A DNA stretch of 64,000 nt from Anoplopoma fimbria (Eukaryota > Chordata > Actinopteri > Perciformes > Anoplopomatidae). Each line of letters starts with the position of its first letter. Position 1 is the first letter of the stretch. The stretch lies in assembly GCF_027596085.1 (NCBI RefSeq), contig NC_072453.1:4123948-4187947 (forward strand). Reading direction: 5' to 3'. The notes under the pieces are model-generated. The model searched no databases. It worked only from the letters and a program-made list of their open reading frames with translations, and had not been told where the DNA came from. Below, in pieces: positions 52,846-64,000 of the stretch. The translations under genes were made by a program, and so were the position numbers.

Positions 52846-54893
52846 ATGAAATAGATATGTGTGGCAGTGTGTGTATGGTTTTTAGCAGTATTTTACGCGC
52901 AATGTTCTTAACCGTTTTCAAGCCAGGGACTCTTTAGAACCTTAAGTAAATATCGTGGTAATCAGCCACATTACAGTATTGTAATGGGACAATTATTGAA
53001 AGGTTGAAAGCTTGTTTTATTTTTCAGAACGTTTAAAAATAGAGTTTGTGTTGATGCATGCAAAGACCTCCTGTTAGTATATATTCTGTATGTTGCTTTG
53101 ATATTTCAGTTACCTATACTCATTTAATTGCTGCAGAGACATTTGAAACATGACTGACGATATTCAAAAAACGATTTATTCTGCTACTGTTTCAGTTTAC
53201 ATTGACACATTATTTTATCTAGTTTGGAACCGGCCATATTTAGCTTTTTGTCCTTAAGATGAGATCCTCTTTGTACCAATGAATCTGGTTTGTAGGTACA
53301 AGTAGATAAACCACCATACTGCTGTGGCATCTGTCTTGTGACCCTGCATTAACAAAGTGATCTATTTACAGTAAAGGATTTCCATTTGTGACCAAAATAT
53401 CCTGTAGAACCAGTTCTATGTTGAAATTATTCTCAAATGCTAATACAATAATGGTTATAGTCTACAATATTAAAAAACTTATTAATGAAATGTAGTCCAG
53501 TTTTAACATAAAACTCGATGTCTTTCCCTGAGCTCTGCTGGTATTAGCTGCTTCAACAACAAACTGAGACTTGAACAATTTTTTTTTTTTAGCAAAGGCC
53601 ACAATCCTCTGTTCCATGAATCAAGTTCACTTTCATAAATCTCCAATAAACTCATGTTTTGATCACATTCTGATCCAAGGGGTCTGCCTTCATGGGGCCG
53701 ATGGTGAGCTTGGGAGCTTTGTTCTTTGTTTTCTGGTCAAAATTGCAGTATGAAGTTATTATTTTTAGAAAAGGATGCGTTTCTTTCAATGCAAATCATT
53801 TTGGAGTTCAAGGATTTAGATCATGAGAGAGCAAGTAACTCCTGCTGGATGTTATTAGCTACTCCACACAGCAGTTTCACATCCAGACTCTGGAGGTCGG
53901 ACAGAAGCTGGTCATTATTTATATGTTTTCCCAAAATCTTTGTCACGGCCAAATTCTGACTAGTGCTTTGAGACTCAATAAGTGTCAAGAGTCTCACAGA
54001 CCACCTTCATCCGTTAGAGAGGGCGACTGCCGCCAACCAACGACCTAAACATCTCTGCTTCCACTGTGAGCGTAAAATTGTTCAGGTGGTAATTTGATTA
54101 ATGTGTCTTTTTTCTTTGATCCCAAACTTTGCTCTTTAAAGCAAGTAATATTCTCAGAACTTTCAGAGAGATCTCAATTTCTCCTTTAACAGTGAAGTGA
54201 ATTCCTGTAATTGCGTTTCGGAGAAGAGAAGCCTAATCATTATATTTTTAATACGTACAACTCCAGTTCAAATTGTGGGAAGTGAAGTTTGAAATTGCTT
54301 GGTTGACAGTTGAGAGACATTAGAGTAATTTGTCTTCTGGATTAATGCAGGATAGATACAGGACTTTCATGTGGAGCCAAATGGCATTTGTGATGACATT
54401 TGAAATAAGACCTCACTCAGAATAAACTGGCTCAGTTAAAAAAAACATTCAGCAAAGAAATTAGCAATTTTAATAGATTTCCCCTCACCCTTCTGACTTT
54501 TAGGTCTATCTAAATCTATAGATGTTTCATTTATAGATCATATATCATGTATGTGTGTGTGTGTACACAGAACCCTTCATTGACAATTCAAGCTGTGGTA
54601 ACAACACACCTTCGGACATCACTATTTAAGGAGCAATCATGTGAATAGATGAATCCAAATGAGGATTCATCTATTTAGGAATTGGCTCATGTCTCACCAG
54701 CCGGTGGGCGTTGACCCCTGACGGTGGTAGCCGTGGCCCCCGCGAGGCCTCAACGCCACCAAGACTTTGCCTCATTGACTCATTTTGTGCATCTGTGTCC
54801 TATCCGGTCCTGCTAATGAGACTCTACTTTTCTGTGTCTCCAAGCGCTTTAGGAGAGACTGTCCAGCTGTGTGACCCAACAAAACGGATGATA

Positions 54894-54894
<1 letters not shown>

Positions 54895-54980
<86 letters not shown>
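54895..54980. repeat. (CA)43 microsatellite followed by (GATACA)n
   Basis: A pure CA array runs straight into about three GATACA-like units. Confidence 0.97.
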
Positions 54981-54982
<2 letters not shown>

Positions 54983-56422
54983 TACAGATACAGATGCACA
55001 GACGCTTGCTGTGACAGCTCTTTACCAGCTGATTTGTCAGGGCCCTGGCCAGGCATACAGGCTAAATGTTCCCAAGTTGCGCCTGTCAAATCCCTCCTGA
55101 TGCTAACGCTGAGACAGAGAGGGGGCCAGAATGATTACATCAAAGACCTGTTGTTGTCAGACCCCAGAGTCCAGCTGTCAGCTTTTCTCACTGGCCGCAC
55201 CTCATCCAGATTTGATGACTTGTGTCTAAAGGCGTTTGCGGTTTCTTCTTTGTTCTCACGCCTCAATATGAATTTCTCTCATTTGCCCACTTGTATTGCT
55301 GTCCCCCCTCTCCTACTCTCTGAAGTCACTCATCCGCCTTAGGCTCCGAAACAAATAGCTTCATTTTGTGGCTTTTATCTCCCTCTTTATTCTCTCAAGG
55401 CCACAAATGGAGACGCCGTGGTTTTTCTTTTCCCAGGAGCGACGGATTAAAAAGAGACACACAATGTGGAAGAATCTTTTTGGTGAACGGTTTCTTCCAC
55501 AGTAGAGACTACTCTCTCAATCAGCACGTCCATGTTTAGTGAGCAGTCATTTGAGACTGTGTAGAAGATTCACTTTTATTTTCTCAAGTTTTGGCATCAA
55601 CAGTTGCAGACTAATGAGATTTGTTAGCATTTTCGAATATTATCTGCCCATCCAAGCTGCTAAACTGCGTTGCATCATAAATTTTACTGATGACATAAGG
55701 CTCTGATTTAGCTTTCAGTCGCTTTTAATACCACAATTTGTGTAGATGTTTTTCACGTTACATAATATTAGTTTGGGGTGCTCAGAGGGACCTGCTTGTA
55801 GCCTGTAAAATTATGAGTAATTTTATAGCAGAAGTTCCACCTTTGGGGAAATTTGGTTATTTGCCTTCTGGCAGAAAGTTAGATGACATGAGATCAATAC
55901 GACTCTATAACTATAACAAAGGTCAAAATTGCTAACCTGGTAAGAAAACCCACCTCCACATAAAGATCACTAATGAACAAACTTACAAAAACTGATGTAT
56001 AAAAAGTTAGCCGTTTTACATGGGGGTAGTGTGCCAAACTATTTCTAGGCACCGAGCACTAACTTTCTGGACTCTCTGGTTGATAGCGTTGGTTAACACT
56101 GGATGCTTCCGTAAAAGGACAGGTCCTTCCAAGGCGGGTGCTACAGAGGCTAGGCAAGACTCCTTCCTAGCATTTGGAGAGCAGACATTGGAACAATCCT
56201 GTGAGTGTGCCAGTGTGTGGAAGAAATGGCTGTTTACTTTTAAACTTTTTTTTTTGAAAAATTCAGTGAATTACATTTCCTAGTAGAAATATTTATTTGG
56301 CATTCCTCAAAATCATATAAACTGATTCAAAACATGTAAATAACATCAACAGAAATGTGACAGAAACAGTACAAAACTCATGTGTTTCTCAGTGTTTCAA
56401 CATTCCCAATTTCAGGTTTAGT

Positions 56423-56423
<1 letters not shown>

Positions 56424-56457
<34 letters not shown>
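56424..56457. repeat. Poly(A) run of 34
   Basis: An uninterrupted A run follows GGTTTAGTC and precedes GAATTCACAGAG. I found no SINE or LINE body or processed gene upstream, nor a matching flanking duplication, so it is recorded as a homopolymer only. Confidence 0.9.
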
Positions 56458-56459
<2 letters not shown>

Positions 56460-58127
56460 ATTCACAGAGTCACATGTTAAAAACATTCTGTCTCTTCATG
56501 CTTTTGAACAAACTTTTAAATGAGATCTTATAGATCTAATATGAGTGAAAATTTTCAATTTCTCGCCTCAAATTTCTTTAGAAAACAGATTTTGGCGTAC
56601 TACTGAGGAGAGATAACTGAAAGTTTACTTTTATATTTTCCCTGTTTCCAAATCAATGGACAGGAAATGTATTGTGAGTAAAGGATTGTGGGGGATACAC
56701 GTGCATCCTCCAAAATCTTCTGAACAAAGGACTCAGCCCTTTGTAGAATTGGAAGGAACCTTGATATTGGATCAGTCCTTCTGTGGAATTCCATAGAATC
56801 ATTGACTTTGAGCAACAACCACTTGGTTTCGGGATCGTTTCTCTCCCCAACAAAACAGGATCGGGCTTGTGAACAAAATAATGAATTATACCACATTTGG
56901 TGTTAAACTGTGTACCATTGCTGATTCACCTCGTCCATTGTATTGAAGCTGGCGAACAAGTGATTATCAGCATCAGCCAATTATATACCAACTCATTAAC
57001 AATAATATAATTGTGAAGTCTACACAGAAACACATAAACAGGGTGACATTTACACATGAGGAGAATAGGCAAGATGAAAAGTGATTCAAATCATTAAATG
57101 ATGCGTTCATAGATACCAGATCTTTGTTTTAATGAAATCTAAAAAAAATGGCAATGAGACATAATGGCTTCTGATGATTGTAATTATGTTAAGATCACAA
57201 ACAAGTCTTGAAAGGTAATCATAGCAGAAGAAATGGCACTTACACAACTACTGTTTGCCCTTGGCAGTCGCCCCATCTGTACATACACGGGGAAGAGTGC
57301 CAAGGCCGCCCTGATTAATTAATCAGAAACTACAAAGTGAATTATTAACCTGTCCTAGTATGTTGTGTTCACATATTATGCAATATACATGTTTTACGCT
57401 TAAAATATGTCAAAGAGACATTGTGGAGGTCTTGTACGAGCATTCCAGATTTGTCTGTGATGTTTTATGCATGGCCCGGACCCACGGTTTGGTGCATGCT
57501 CAGAGAACAGCCCGTTCAGCCTCGCCGCGGCCCAGTGTGGGCTGACTTGGTGGAAAGTGTTGACCTTGTTTTGTCGCCAGCATGTCCCAATGCTGTGCGC
57601 TCTCATTTAATTCAAGTCTACTGTAGGTTCAAATAAACAGTCAGGGTGATGTCCCCGACAAAAGTTGTGAAGTTTTGCATATGTGAAGCTAAGAAACTTT
57701 TTGTTTCTAGAAAATATGCCAGACACCATGGGCCTGATTCACATACGGTAAATCCTTACACAGAATTAGTTCTCAGTCTGCTCATTATCAGTGTCTGGAT
57801 TGCCAAGACAGCAGCTTATTATGCAACCAGCAAATCTGGCCCGGGACTTCCATTACATGGCATCCTTACATCCCTCCTGTCTCAGTCTCTGTAAAGACAT
57901 AAAACCAAAAAAGCCACAACAGGAATATAAATCATTGTAAACACAGTTATTCAAGAATTTAAAGCAGGATCGAAGTCTTGCTCAATAGCATTGATTTTGT
58001 GTTGGTGGTTAAAAAGTGGTTAATATCGTAGAGTGTAGTTACTTTTCAGTTCTGAATGTCTTTCTGTTGCCAGGCAACATTGAGTTCTTCAGACGTGCTT
58101 TTGGGATATTTTTTACCGTCCCCCAGA

Positions 58128-58317
58128 ATTCTAAAGGTGTTGAGTTTGCAGCAAATTCACTGAGCAGTTGTGGAGACCCTAATGCATACGTGACTAATTT
58201 ACGCTTTTCTTCCATTGACTTATCTCCCTTCCTGCTTATCTCTTCTCTCTGGAAAGTGACATTTAGCTCTAGTGTGTATGTGCTTGTGTATGTGTACATT
58301 ATATAAACATCCAGTTT
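58128..58317 (+). repeat. 190-bp direct repeat, copy 1
   Basis: Begins ATTCTAAAGGTGTTGAGTTT and ends ATATAAACATCCAGTTT. It is identical to 60561-60750 except for G at 58190 against A at 60623. Flanking sequences differ on both sides. No terminal inverted repeats, poly(A) or coding content are evident. Confidence 0.97.
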
Positions 58318-60560
58318 CTCTTTCTACCGTTACATGACCATGTCATAATGCCATATCACCCCATCAGCTGCTGATTTGCATACATATAGAAAGTTCTTAT
58401 CTTGAAACTAGAATCCATTACATACATGACATGTAAAGGTTAGGGCACATGAAGGGGTCTATAAACCATCTATACCGCCCTACAACGTCAGAGAGTATTA
58501 ACTACAGATTCAGTGAAGAAAAACATATTTAAAATATTTGCTATAAAACCTACAGTACATAATACCTTAAAAATACTGATTCTGTATTGATGGACCATCC
58601 GTTATAATTACATCATTTTTTTGTAAAATAATACAAATTCTAAGCTATTTTGTGGAATTGACTCTTAGGGAAATGTTCAGAGTGAATTTAAGTTCCCTCT
58701 GGTATGCAGTGATGTGGTTTACCGGTCTAGTGCTTTTATTGTGAAAGGTAAGAAAGTAATGAGTTAAGCGTTATGTGCTGTACTTGTCAATATGGAGGGA
58801 ACAAACTTATTTTCCTAAACTAATAAATGCAAAGTACTAGGTGGCTGTGTGTGTTGTGATGCGGTGCTCTGCTCACATTAAATATATCAATTTTGCACCA
58901 CAAATCATGGATTTGGCTCAATCACGCTGTTCTCTCTCTTCTCGTCTGCATGATGCATGATGGTATATATTCCCTAATTAGTGACCATTAGTTGCACACT
59001 TCCTTTCATGATGTGTAGTCGGCTACTTTGAGTCCAAAAGATAGGATATTATAATTTTCACTTTACGTTCCGACAGCACTACAAAATGGCTAACTCACTA
59101 CATATCGTCCACTACATATAGAGGACACAGCCAAATTCTATATACATAAGTGTAAGTTTACAAGCCAAAGTCCTATATGTTGTGTTTCTTACAAAGACTT
59201 TGAACTGTATATAAAACTATTAAATGCTGTACCAACAAAAAGGCCATAAAAACAGTATTGGCATGCATTGCCTGTTATATTTGTATGTAATTACACGATA
59301 ATAATGTGTGCATTAGTGTCCCCTTTTATCTCTCTTTATATTATTTATAAATAGAGAGGACACAGCCCAAATATGTAGTTAACTGCCCTTGTAGAGCTCC
59401 GGATATCTTACTTTTTTACTGGTTATACAGGACGTCTGTGATTTATGGAGTTGCTGTAGAGGACAGATGTATGTGCTGCTGGTACATGTCCTTTCCCATA
59501 TAATGAATAATAATAGACTGATTTAGGCTTCATGTCATATCAGTATAGCTGTATGGAAATGAAGAGATGGTGTGCACAGACAGATGTGAGAGGACAGAAG
59601 CAGCCTTGTACCTGCATCAGTATGCCACAGTAGTGTCTGCTCCTCTCTGCAAACAAGAGACAGCACCTGGCCTCTTCAGCCCTCCTCTCCATCTCCACGA
59701 GAGGATGAATCCGTCATGATGTCCATTAGTGTTTTTACCACTGTGACATCCATGAAAGCAGTCAGGGTGTCCCTTATTGTGTTGACTTGGCATGAAACCC
59801 ATGCTGGCACGCACAGCCTAATCTGACACATCAGATTTACCCGGTCCTACTGCTTTTACTGAGTTTAGCCATACACACTTATCCTCTACTTGTGGTGACA
59901 GTGAACCTCTTATCTTCTCTCTGGACACTGTACTGCCTATCATCTACCTACTCTCTGGTAGGTTCACAGTGGCAAAATGTGAATATACTGTACCGTGAAT
60001 ATGTAGTCAAATGCAGCAGGTGTGCCTCTGTTAATTCAGTATGCATTTTTACAGATATTGAAATTCATCTCACCATATTTTCCACCATCGTTGTACACAG
60101 CTTTGTTTTGATACGCAGTGATCCAGATGCAGTCAGTGACTCGTTAGCACAACTGTTTGACGGTCGTCTTTAATTTATTTTTTAGAGATGAGTAAGGTTA
60201 CACTTATGTTTGGTTTAGTTTAGGTGTGACTGTGATGCAGTGGTCTGCTATCAACCCTCAGACAGTTGTGGATTTATTTGTTTTTTTCTTGTTTTTTAAC
60301 ACAAATCAAATTCAACCAAAACTATGAGTCATAATTTTTTGTCATATCAAAGTTATGCATTTATTTTGATAACTTAAGATAAAGTTCTGCAGGACACGTG
60401 GGTGGAGCAGAGGCAGAATTCTTGCCACTGGTTGGTTGCAGTGGTTAAAACTGTGGAGAGCTGGGAGAATAGCGTGGTATTCCTCATGCATTACACTCTC
60501 TGTGGTTGTTTCCCATTTATTTGCATTTATATGCAACACTTTGATAACAACAACAAAAAC

Positions 60561-60750
60561 ATTCTAAAGGTGTTGAGTTTGCAGCAAATTCACTGAGCAG
60601 TTGTGGAGACCCTAATGCATACATGACTAATTTACGCTTTTCTTCCATTGACTTATCTCCCTTCCTGCTTATCTCTTCTCTCTGGAAAGTGACATTTAGC
60701 TCTAGTGTGTATGTGCTTGTGTATGTGTACATTATATAAACATCCAGTTT
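60561..60750 (+). repeat. 190-bp direct repeat, copy 2
   Basis: Second copy, 2.4 kb downstream of the first in the same orientation. It is preceded by an AACAACAACAAAAAC stretch absent from copy 1. One mismatch in 190 bases indicates a very recent duplication, gene conversion, a young repeat family or an assembly effect. Confidence 0.97.
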
Positions 60751-62209
60751 TTACAGGAAATTTCATTTTTAGTATTAAGAAAAAGAGGTGCTATTAATGC
60801 ATCAGAGTCTCCCACAGTAATGAAATAAACATGAAAAGGTTTAACTATTGATTAATTTAATGATTGAAAAATTGTTTTTTTAACATCAGATAAAACATTT
60901 GAAGTAAACACTAATATTTTTATTTAATTTAAAAAAAAAGAAACAAAAAACTAATGGGCTACAAATGCAATATTGCAGACTCCACTTCCTGCAAATTGCC
61001 CTTCCCAACGACTACTATTTGTTTTGTTTTTTAATAATGTATGTTGTTATCTCATTTTTTGCGGTTATAGATTGTATTATGTTTCCTATTTTCAAATTAG
61101 GGGCAGTGCAATCTTAAATTTCATCATATTTCTTTGTCAAAAACATTGCAGGTATTGCGAGTGGAATGTCCCTGTTCCTGGGGAAAATAGCAGGTAGCTT
61201 GTTGGGACCCCCATGGGCGTCAGATGTTAACAATTAATAAACAAGCAGTAATTTCATAATTGCACTCGTTGATTGAATTAATTTGAACCGACATCAGCCT
61301 TTTGTTATCTGTGCTGTGTGGTACCAGGGCTTCTTCTACAGCATAACCAAATTTGTATTTTAAGACAAGGCAGTTCAGTTCACTCGAGTGTTGGGATTTT
61401 AGATCAGAAGAGAAGCTGTAGTTTGAAAAACAGGAAATGTTGGCCTCCTCCAGTATAATGTCTGTTTGTTCCAGGCCCAAGCACCGGAGAGTGAAACAGA
61501 GCGTTGCCCAGGCTTTGTTCTGAGCCTAGCTGGACACTGATTAGCCATGCTAACGTTGGCCATGTGGCTCTCTGCCTTCAGAGTCGCTGTGTGAGAGAAG
61601 TGTGAATGCTCATATGACTGTGCCCAATTTTCTTTCAACATCAGCAACCAGCAACCAAAGGACAAATCAACACAAATATTGAGGTGTGTTAAACCACTAA
61701 AATGCAAGTGTGGAGCATTGATGTTAATAGGAGATATGGTATGTTGAGGCCTGGTCATTATCAGCATTAGTCGACTTACTTGCAAATATACAGTATTTGT
61801 ACTGATGGAAGGAAAACTCAGAGGGACAAATCACACCTATTCAAGATGTGATCCTGCACAGCGACAAGACAGAATTATTCCAGAGGCATAGGTCTTGAAG
61901 GGGGGTTTCACAAGCCATAGTCTGTTTGACTAGACAGAGACAAAGTGAAACTGAAACTTTTGGTTTGTTTTCTATAAAGCTTGGAACAGTTTCACAGTGC
62001 ACAAATTAAGCAGACCAAAAAGTGTATGAATGGAGCAGGTCCAAAGTTTTTTCACTCTGACTCGGCACTGATCTACTGTGAACAGAAATCCCTTTTCCAG
62101 ATTATCTCAAATTACTTTATTTATCATATTCTGTGTGTTCTCTTGGGCCGATATGTCAAGAAAAACATTGTCAGTCGTGTAAACCTGTTGGTTACCTGTG
62201 TCCACCTAA

Positions 62210-62460
62210 ACAAATGCCTGTGCTGGCAGCCTGTAATCCTCTACACTTTGGTTCACTTCCTGCAATTGGATTGGATTATGTCCCCACTCTATTGGGAGAC
62301 CGCTTGGGAGAAGTGGTCTCGGCCGAGTCCTAGCGAACCCTAGTGCAGATGTTTTGGTACGCACCAGAATACGTTTACTGCGTTCACAACTGCCCAAATC
62401 AACCACACCAGAGGGCAAACACGTTTGATTTAAACAGACTAAATGTTGACATAGTCTCAT
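62210..62460. repeat. Probable interspersed repeat of fish type
   Basis: GGTTCACTTCCTGCAATTGG, GGAGAAGTGGTCTCGGCCGA, TTTTGGTACGCACCAGAATA and CACAACTGCCCAAATCAACC resemble a repeat I have seen in several fish genomes. Edges and class are unknown. Confidence 0.4.
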
Positions 62461-62876
62461 CGGCAAAATTTTACTTTAAGACAGCATGTGTTCTTAAGAT
62501 CCATCCTCCTCCCTTTGTGATTTGAGGAGCTCTTTTTTTTGGAAACAGCTGCCTGTTGCATCTGAAAACATCACTAGTGGGAGCGCTACAGTAAAACAAT
62601 GAAGTTGTGGGCGGTAAAACCAAAACTGTTAGCTTAAAGCTGCAAAAATCTGAGGGGGACTGCAGAATTGGCTGATAATTCTGTGTTGGGTCATCACTAT
62701 TAGCGACCCCTTTCATTTTATAAATTACCCGGATTCATGTATTTTATTGTTGATATGAAAACGAATGTATTATTTTAGTGTGTTAAATAAAGTTTCTTGT
62801 TGCAGCTTTATCCTCAGCTTATCCAAGCACCATTTTATCTGTAACTAACCTCGTTCTACTCTCTCCTTCCTCACTC

Positions 62877-62880
<4 letters not shown>

Positions 62881-62950
<70 letters not shown>
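62881..62950. repeat. (TC)n microsatellite acting as polypyrimidine tract
   Basis: About 34 TC units end 10 bases before the acceptor AG at 62960-62961. The array is continuous with TTCTGTCTGCAG and so forms the pyrimidine tract of the PX exon that follows. Confidence 0.95.
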
Positions 62951-62957
<7 letters not shown>

Positions 62958-62961
62958 GCAG

Positions 62962-63147
62962 GATGCCAAGTTTGTGGAGGAGAGGAGGAAGCAGCTGCAG
63001 GGCTACCTTCGCACGGTGATGAACAAACTGATCCAGACGCTGCAGGGCTACCTTCGCACATGTGATGAACAAACTGATCCAGACGCTGCCAGAGTTCACA
63101 GCCCGCCCCACCAAAGAGACCCTGCTGTCTCTGCTGCCTTTCTGTCT
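62962..63147 (+). CDS. snx29: Sorting nexin-29, PX-domain exon with frameshifting tandem duplication
   Basis: Acceptor TCTGTCTGCAG, donor GTAAGT at 63148. It opens DAKFVEERRKQLQGYLRTVM, matching the helical half of the SNX29 PX domain. A segment of 45 bases beginning CTGCAGGGCTACCTTCGCAC is then repeated as 46 bases (GCACGG against GCACATG). The extra length of 46 throws the frame: after the second copy, the expected family residues (EFTARPTKETLLSLLPF) are in another frame. The exon is 186 bp here; without one copy it would be about 140 bp and end two bases into a codon, as expected for the family. As printed, it would give a frameshifted PX C-terminus and a phase mismatch with the next exon. 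Assembly error, an allele and a true mutation are all possible. Confidence 0.85.
62995..63085 (+). repeat. snx29: Imperfect 45/46-bp tandem duplication inside coding exon
   Basis: Copy 1 runs 62995-63039 and copy 2 63040-63085, each from CTGCAG to ATCCAGACG. They differ only at one spot (CACGGTG against CACATGTG), adding one base to copy 2. Confidence 0.9.
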
Positions 63148-63210
63148 GTAAGTGGACACACACAGCCATGTTCGATACAGGTTCTAACCCTTTTATGTGA
63201 GCATGTGGAG

Positions 63211-63253
<43 letters not shown>

Positions 63254-64000
63254 GACTGTGTGGTGAGAGAGATTCAGGAGAGGGATGCCAGCACATGTTA
63301 GCAGGTGCGGGGCTTCTGTTTGTGAAAGAATCCAAACAGGAACAGTCAAGGAAATAAATCAGGGTATATGCTATATCACTTTTTTTTAAATATTCATAGC
63401 ATTAGATGGTGGTTTGAGTTGTGTTTTGTACTAAGCAACTCAAATATGCTGGAATGCAAAACATTTTTCATCTTTAAAAATGTAGAGCTGCCTATAATCT
63501 TCACAGAAATCCCACTGTATCCTCACATGACATCAGAAAGGGAAAACATTGTTTTTTGGCAATACTTTGGATAAATTATTCCAATTTAATCTACAAGATT
63601 TTCTGAAAGAATTAGCTGCCACAGCTGTTGTGTCAGTAGTTGTAACAGGATACAAACATGGAGGATTAATGTCACTGACAATGCCAAATCCCTTGTAAAC
63701 AAACTTCAGCGTTTCCCTGCGTTTTACACTCACACATAATTCACATATACAAGTGTATATGTTCTCTCACACGCACATTCACACACACTCAGACTAGCAA
63801 GTGTGAAAGTGCATGATGCCTTGGCTACCCACCTAACTACCAAGCTCCGTCTGAAAATGAGGTGTTCCAGTCATTTCCTGTCATCGTTCACATCGGTTTC
63901 CACTCACTGCCATCAGTCAGCTGGCGTGACACCGTCTGACTGGAATGTCATTTCCTCTCTGGAGACATCTGAGTCATCGGGCTAAGGCAACAACAACAAC
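63148..64000 (+). other. snx29: snx29 next intron (5' part)
   Basis: It starts with a strong GTAAGT donor and runs off the window. It contains a (GT)n run at 63212-63250 and CACACA-rich bits near 63730-63790. The remaining C-terminal exon(s) of the gene are not in the window. Confidence 0.8.
63212..63250. repeat. (TG)19 microsatellite
   Basis: A pure TG run 65 bases into the intron. Confidence 0.95.

Noticed and set aside
56424..56457. Poly(A) tail of a retroposed element or processed pseudogene
   Set aside because: No element body, gene-like sequence or flanking duplication was found upstream; it is best left as a homopolymer.
58016..58306. 96-codon open frame over the first copy of the 190-bp repeat
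   Set aside because: The frame is not maintained around the second copy and the translation has no recognisable domain; the DNA repeat explains it better.

Overview
This is vertebrate, almost certainly ray-finned (teleost) fish, nuclear DNA. The reasons are very long introns between short GT-AG exons, a heavy load of (CA/TG)n microsatellites, a Tc1-type DNA transposon with long inverted repeats, a tRNA-headed SINE with a target-site duplication, and several interspersed repeats of a kind I recognise from fish genomes. I see no operons, CRISPR arrays or other prokaryotic features. I did not identify a novel molecular system; the interest lies in one damaged exon and in repeat structure inside introns.

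Only one host gene can be supported: snx29 (sorting nexin 29, a RUN + coiled-coil + PX protein), on the + strand. Six consecutive exons of its 3' half are visible: 9244-9350, 23183-23299, 25542-25597, 26019-26100, 46120-46260 and 62962-63147. The first two encode a charged, heptad-like coiled coil, the third a Ser/Asp-rich linker, and the last three most of the PX (phosphoinositide-binding) domain. Reading phases join cleanly from exon to exon up to the last one. The RUN-domain exons must lie upstream of the window and the C-terminal exon(s) downstream. The last exon carries an imperfect 45/46-bp tandem duplication with a net shift of one base, so its reading frame is broken as printed.

Layout. 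1-9243: upstream intron with microsatellites and a long purine-rich tract. 9351-23182: 13.8-kb intron with a known-type fish repeat, a (CA)60 array and, near its end, a GC/CpG-rich patch. 23300-25541: 2.2-kb intron with a large (TG)n array and a 34-bp minisatellite. 25598-26018: short 421-bp intron. 26101-46119: 20-kb intron carrying most of the recognisable mobile DNA (Tc1-like element, a probable TA-flanked MITE, a 0.5-kb repeat, abutting repeat fragments) plus an unexplained 213-codon open frame. 46261-62961: 16.7-kb intron with two long (TG)n arrays, the SINE, a 34-A run, and a 190-bp sequence present twice 2.4 kb apart with one mismatch. 63148-64000: start of the next intron.

Nearly all other open frames are translations of dinucleotide repeats or chance frames in intron DNA and were left out. 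Names of repeat families rest on recognition by eye, not on a database search.
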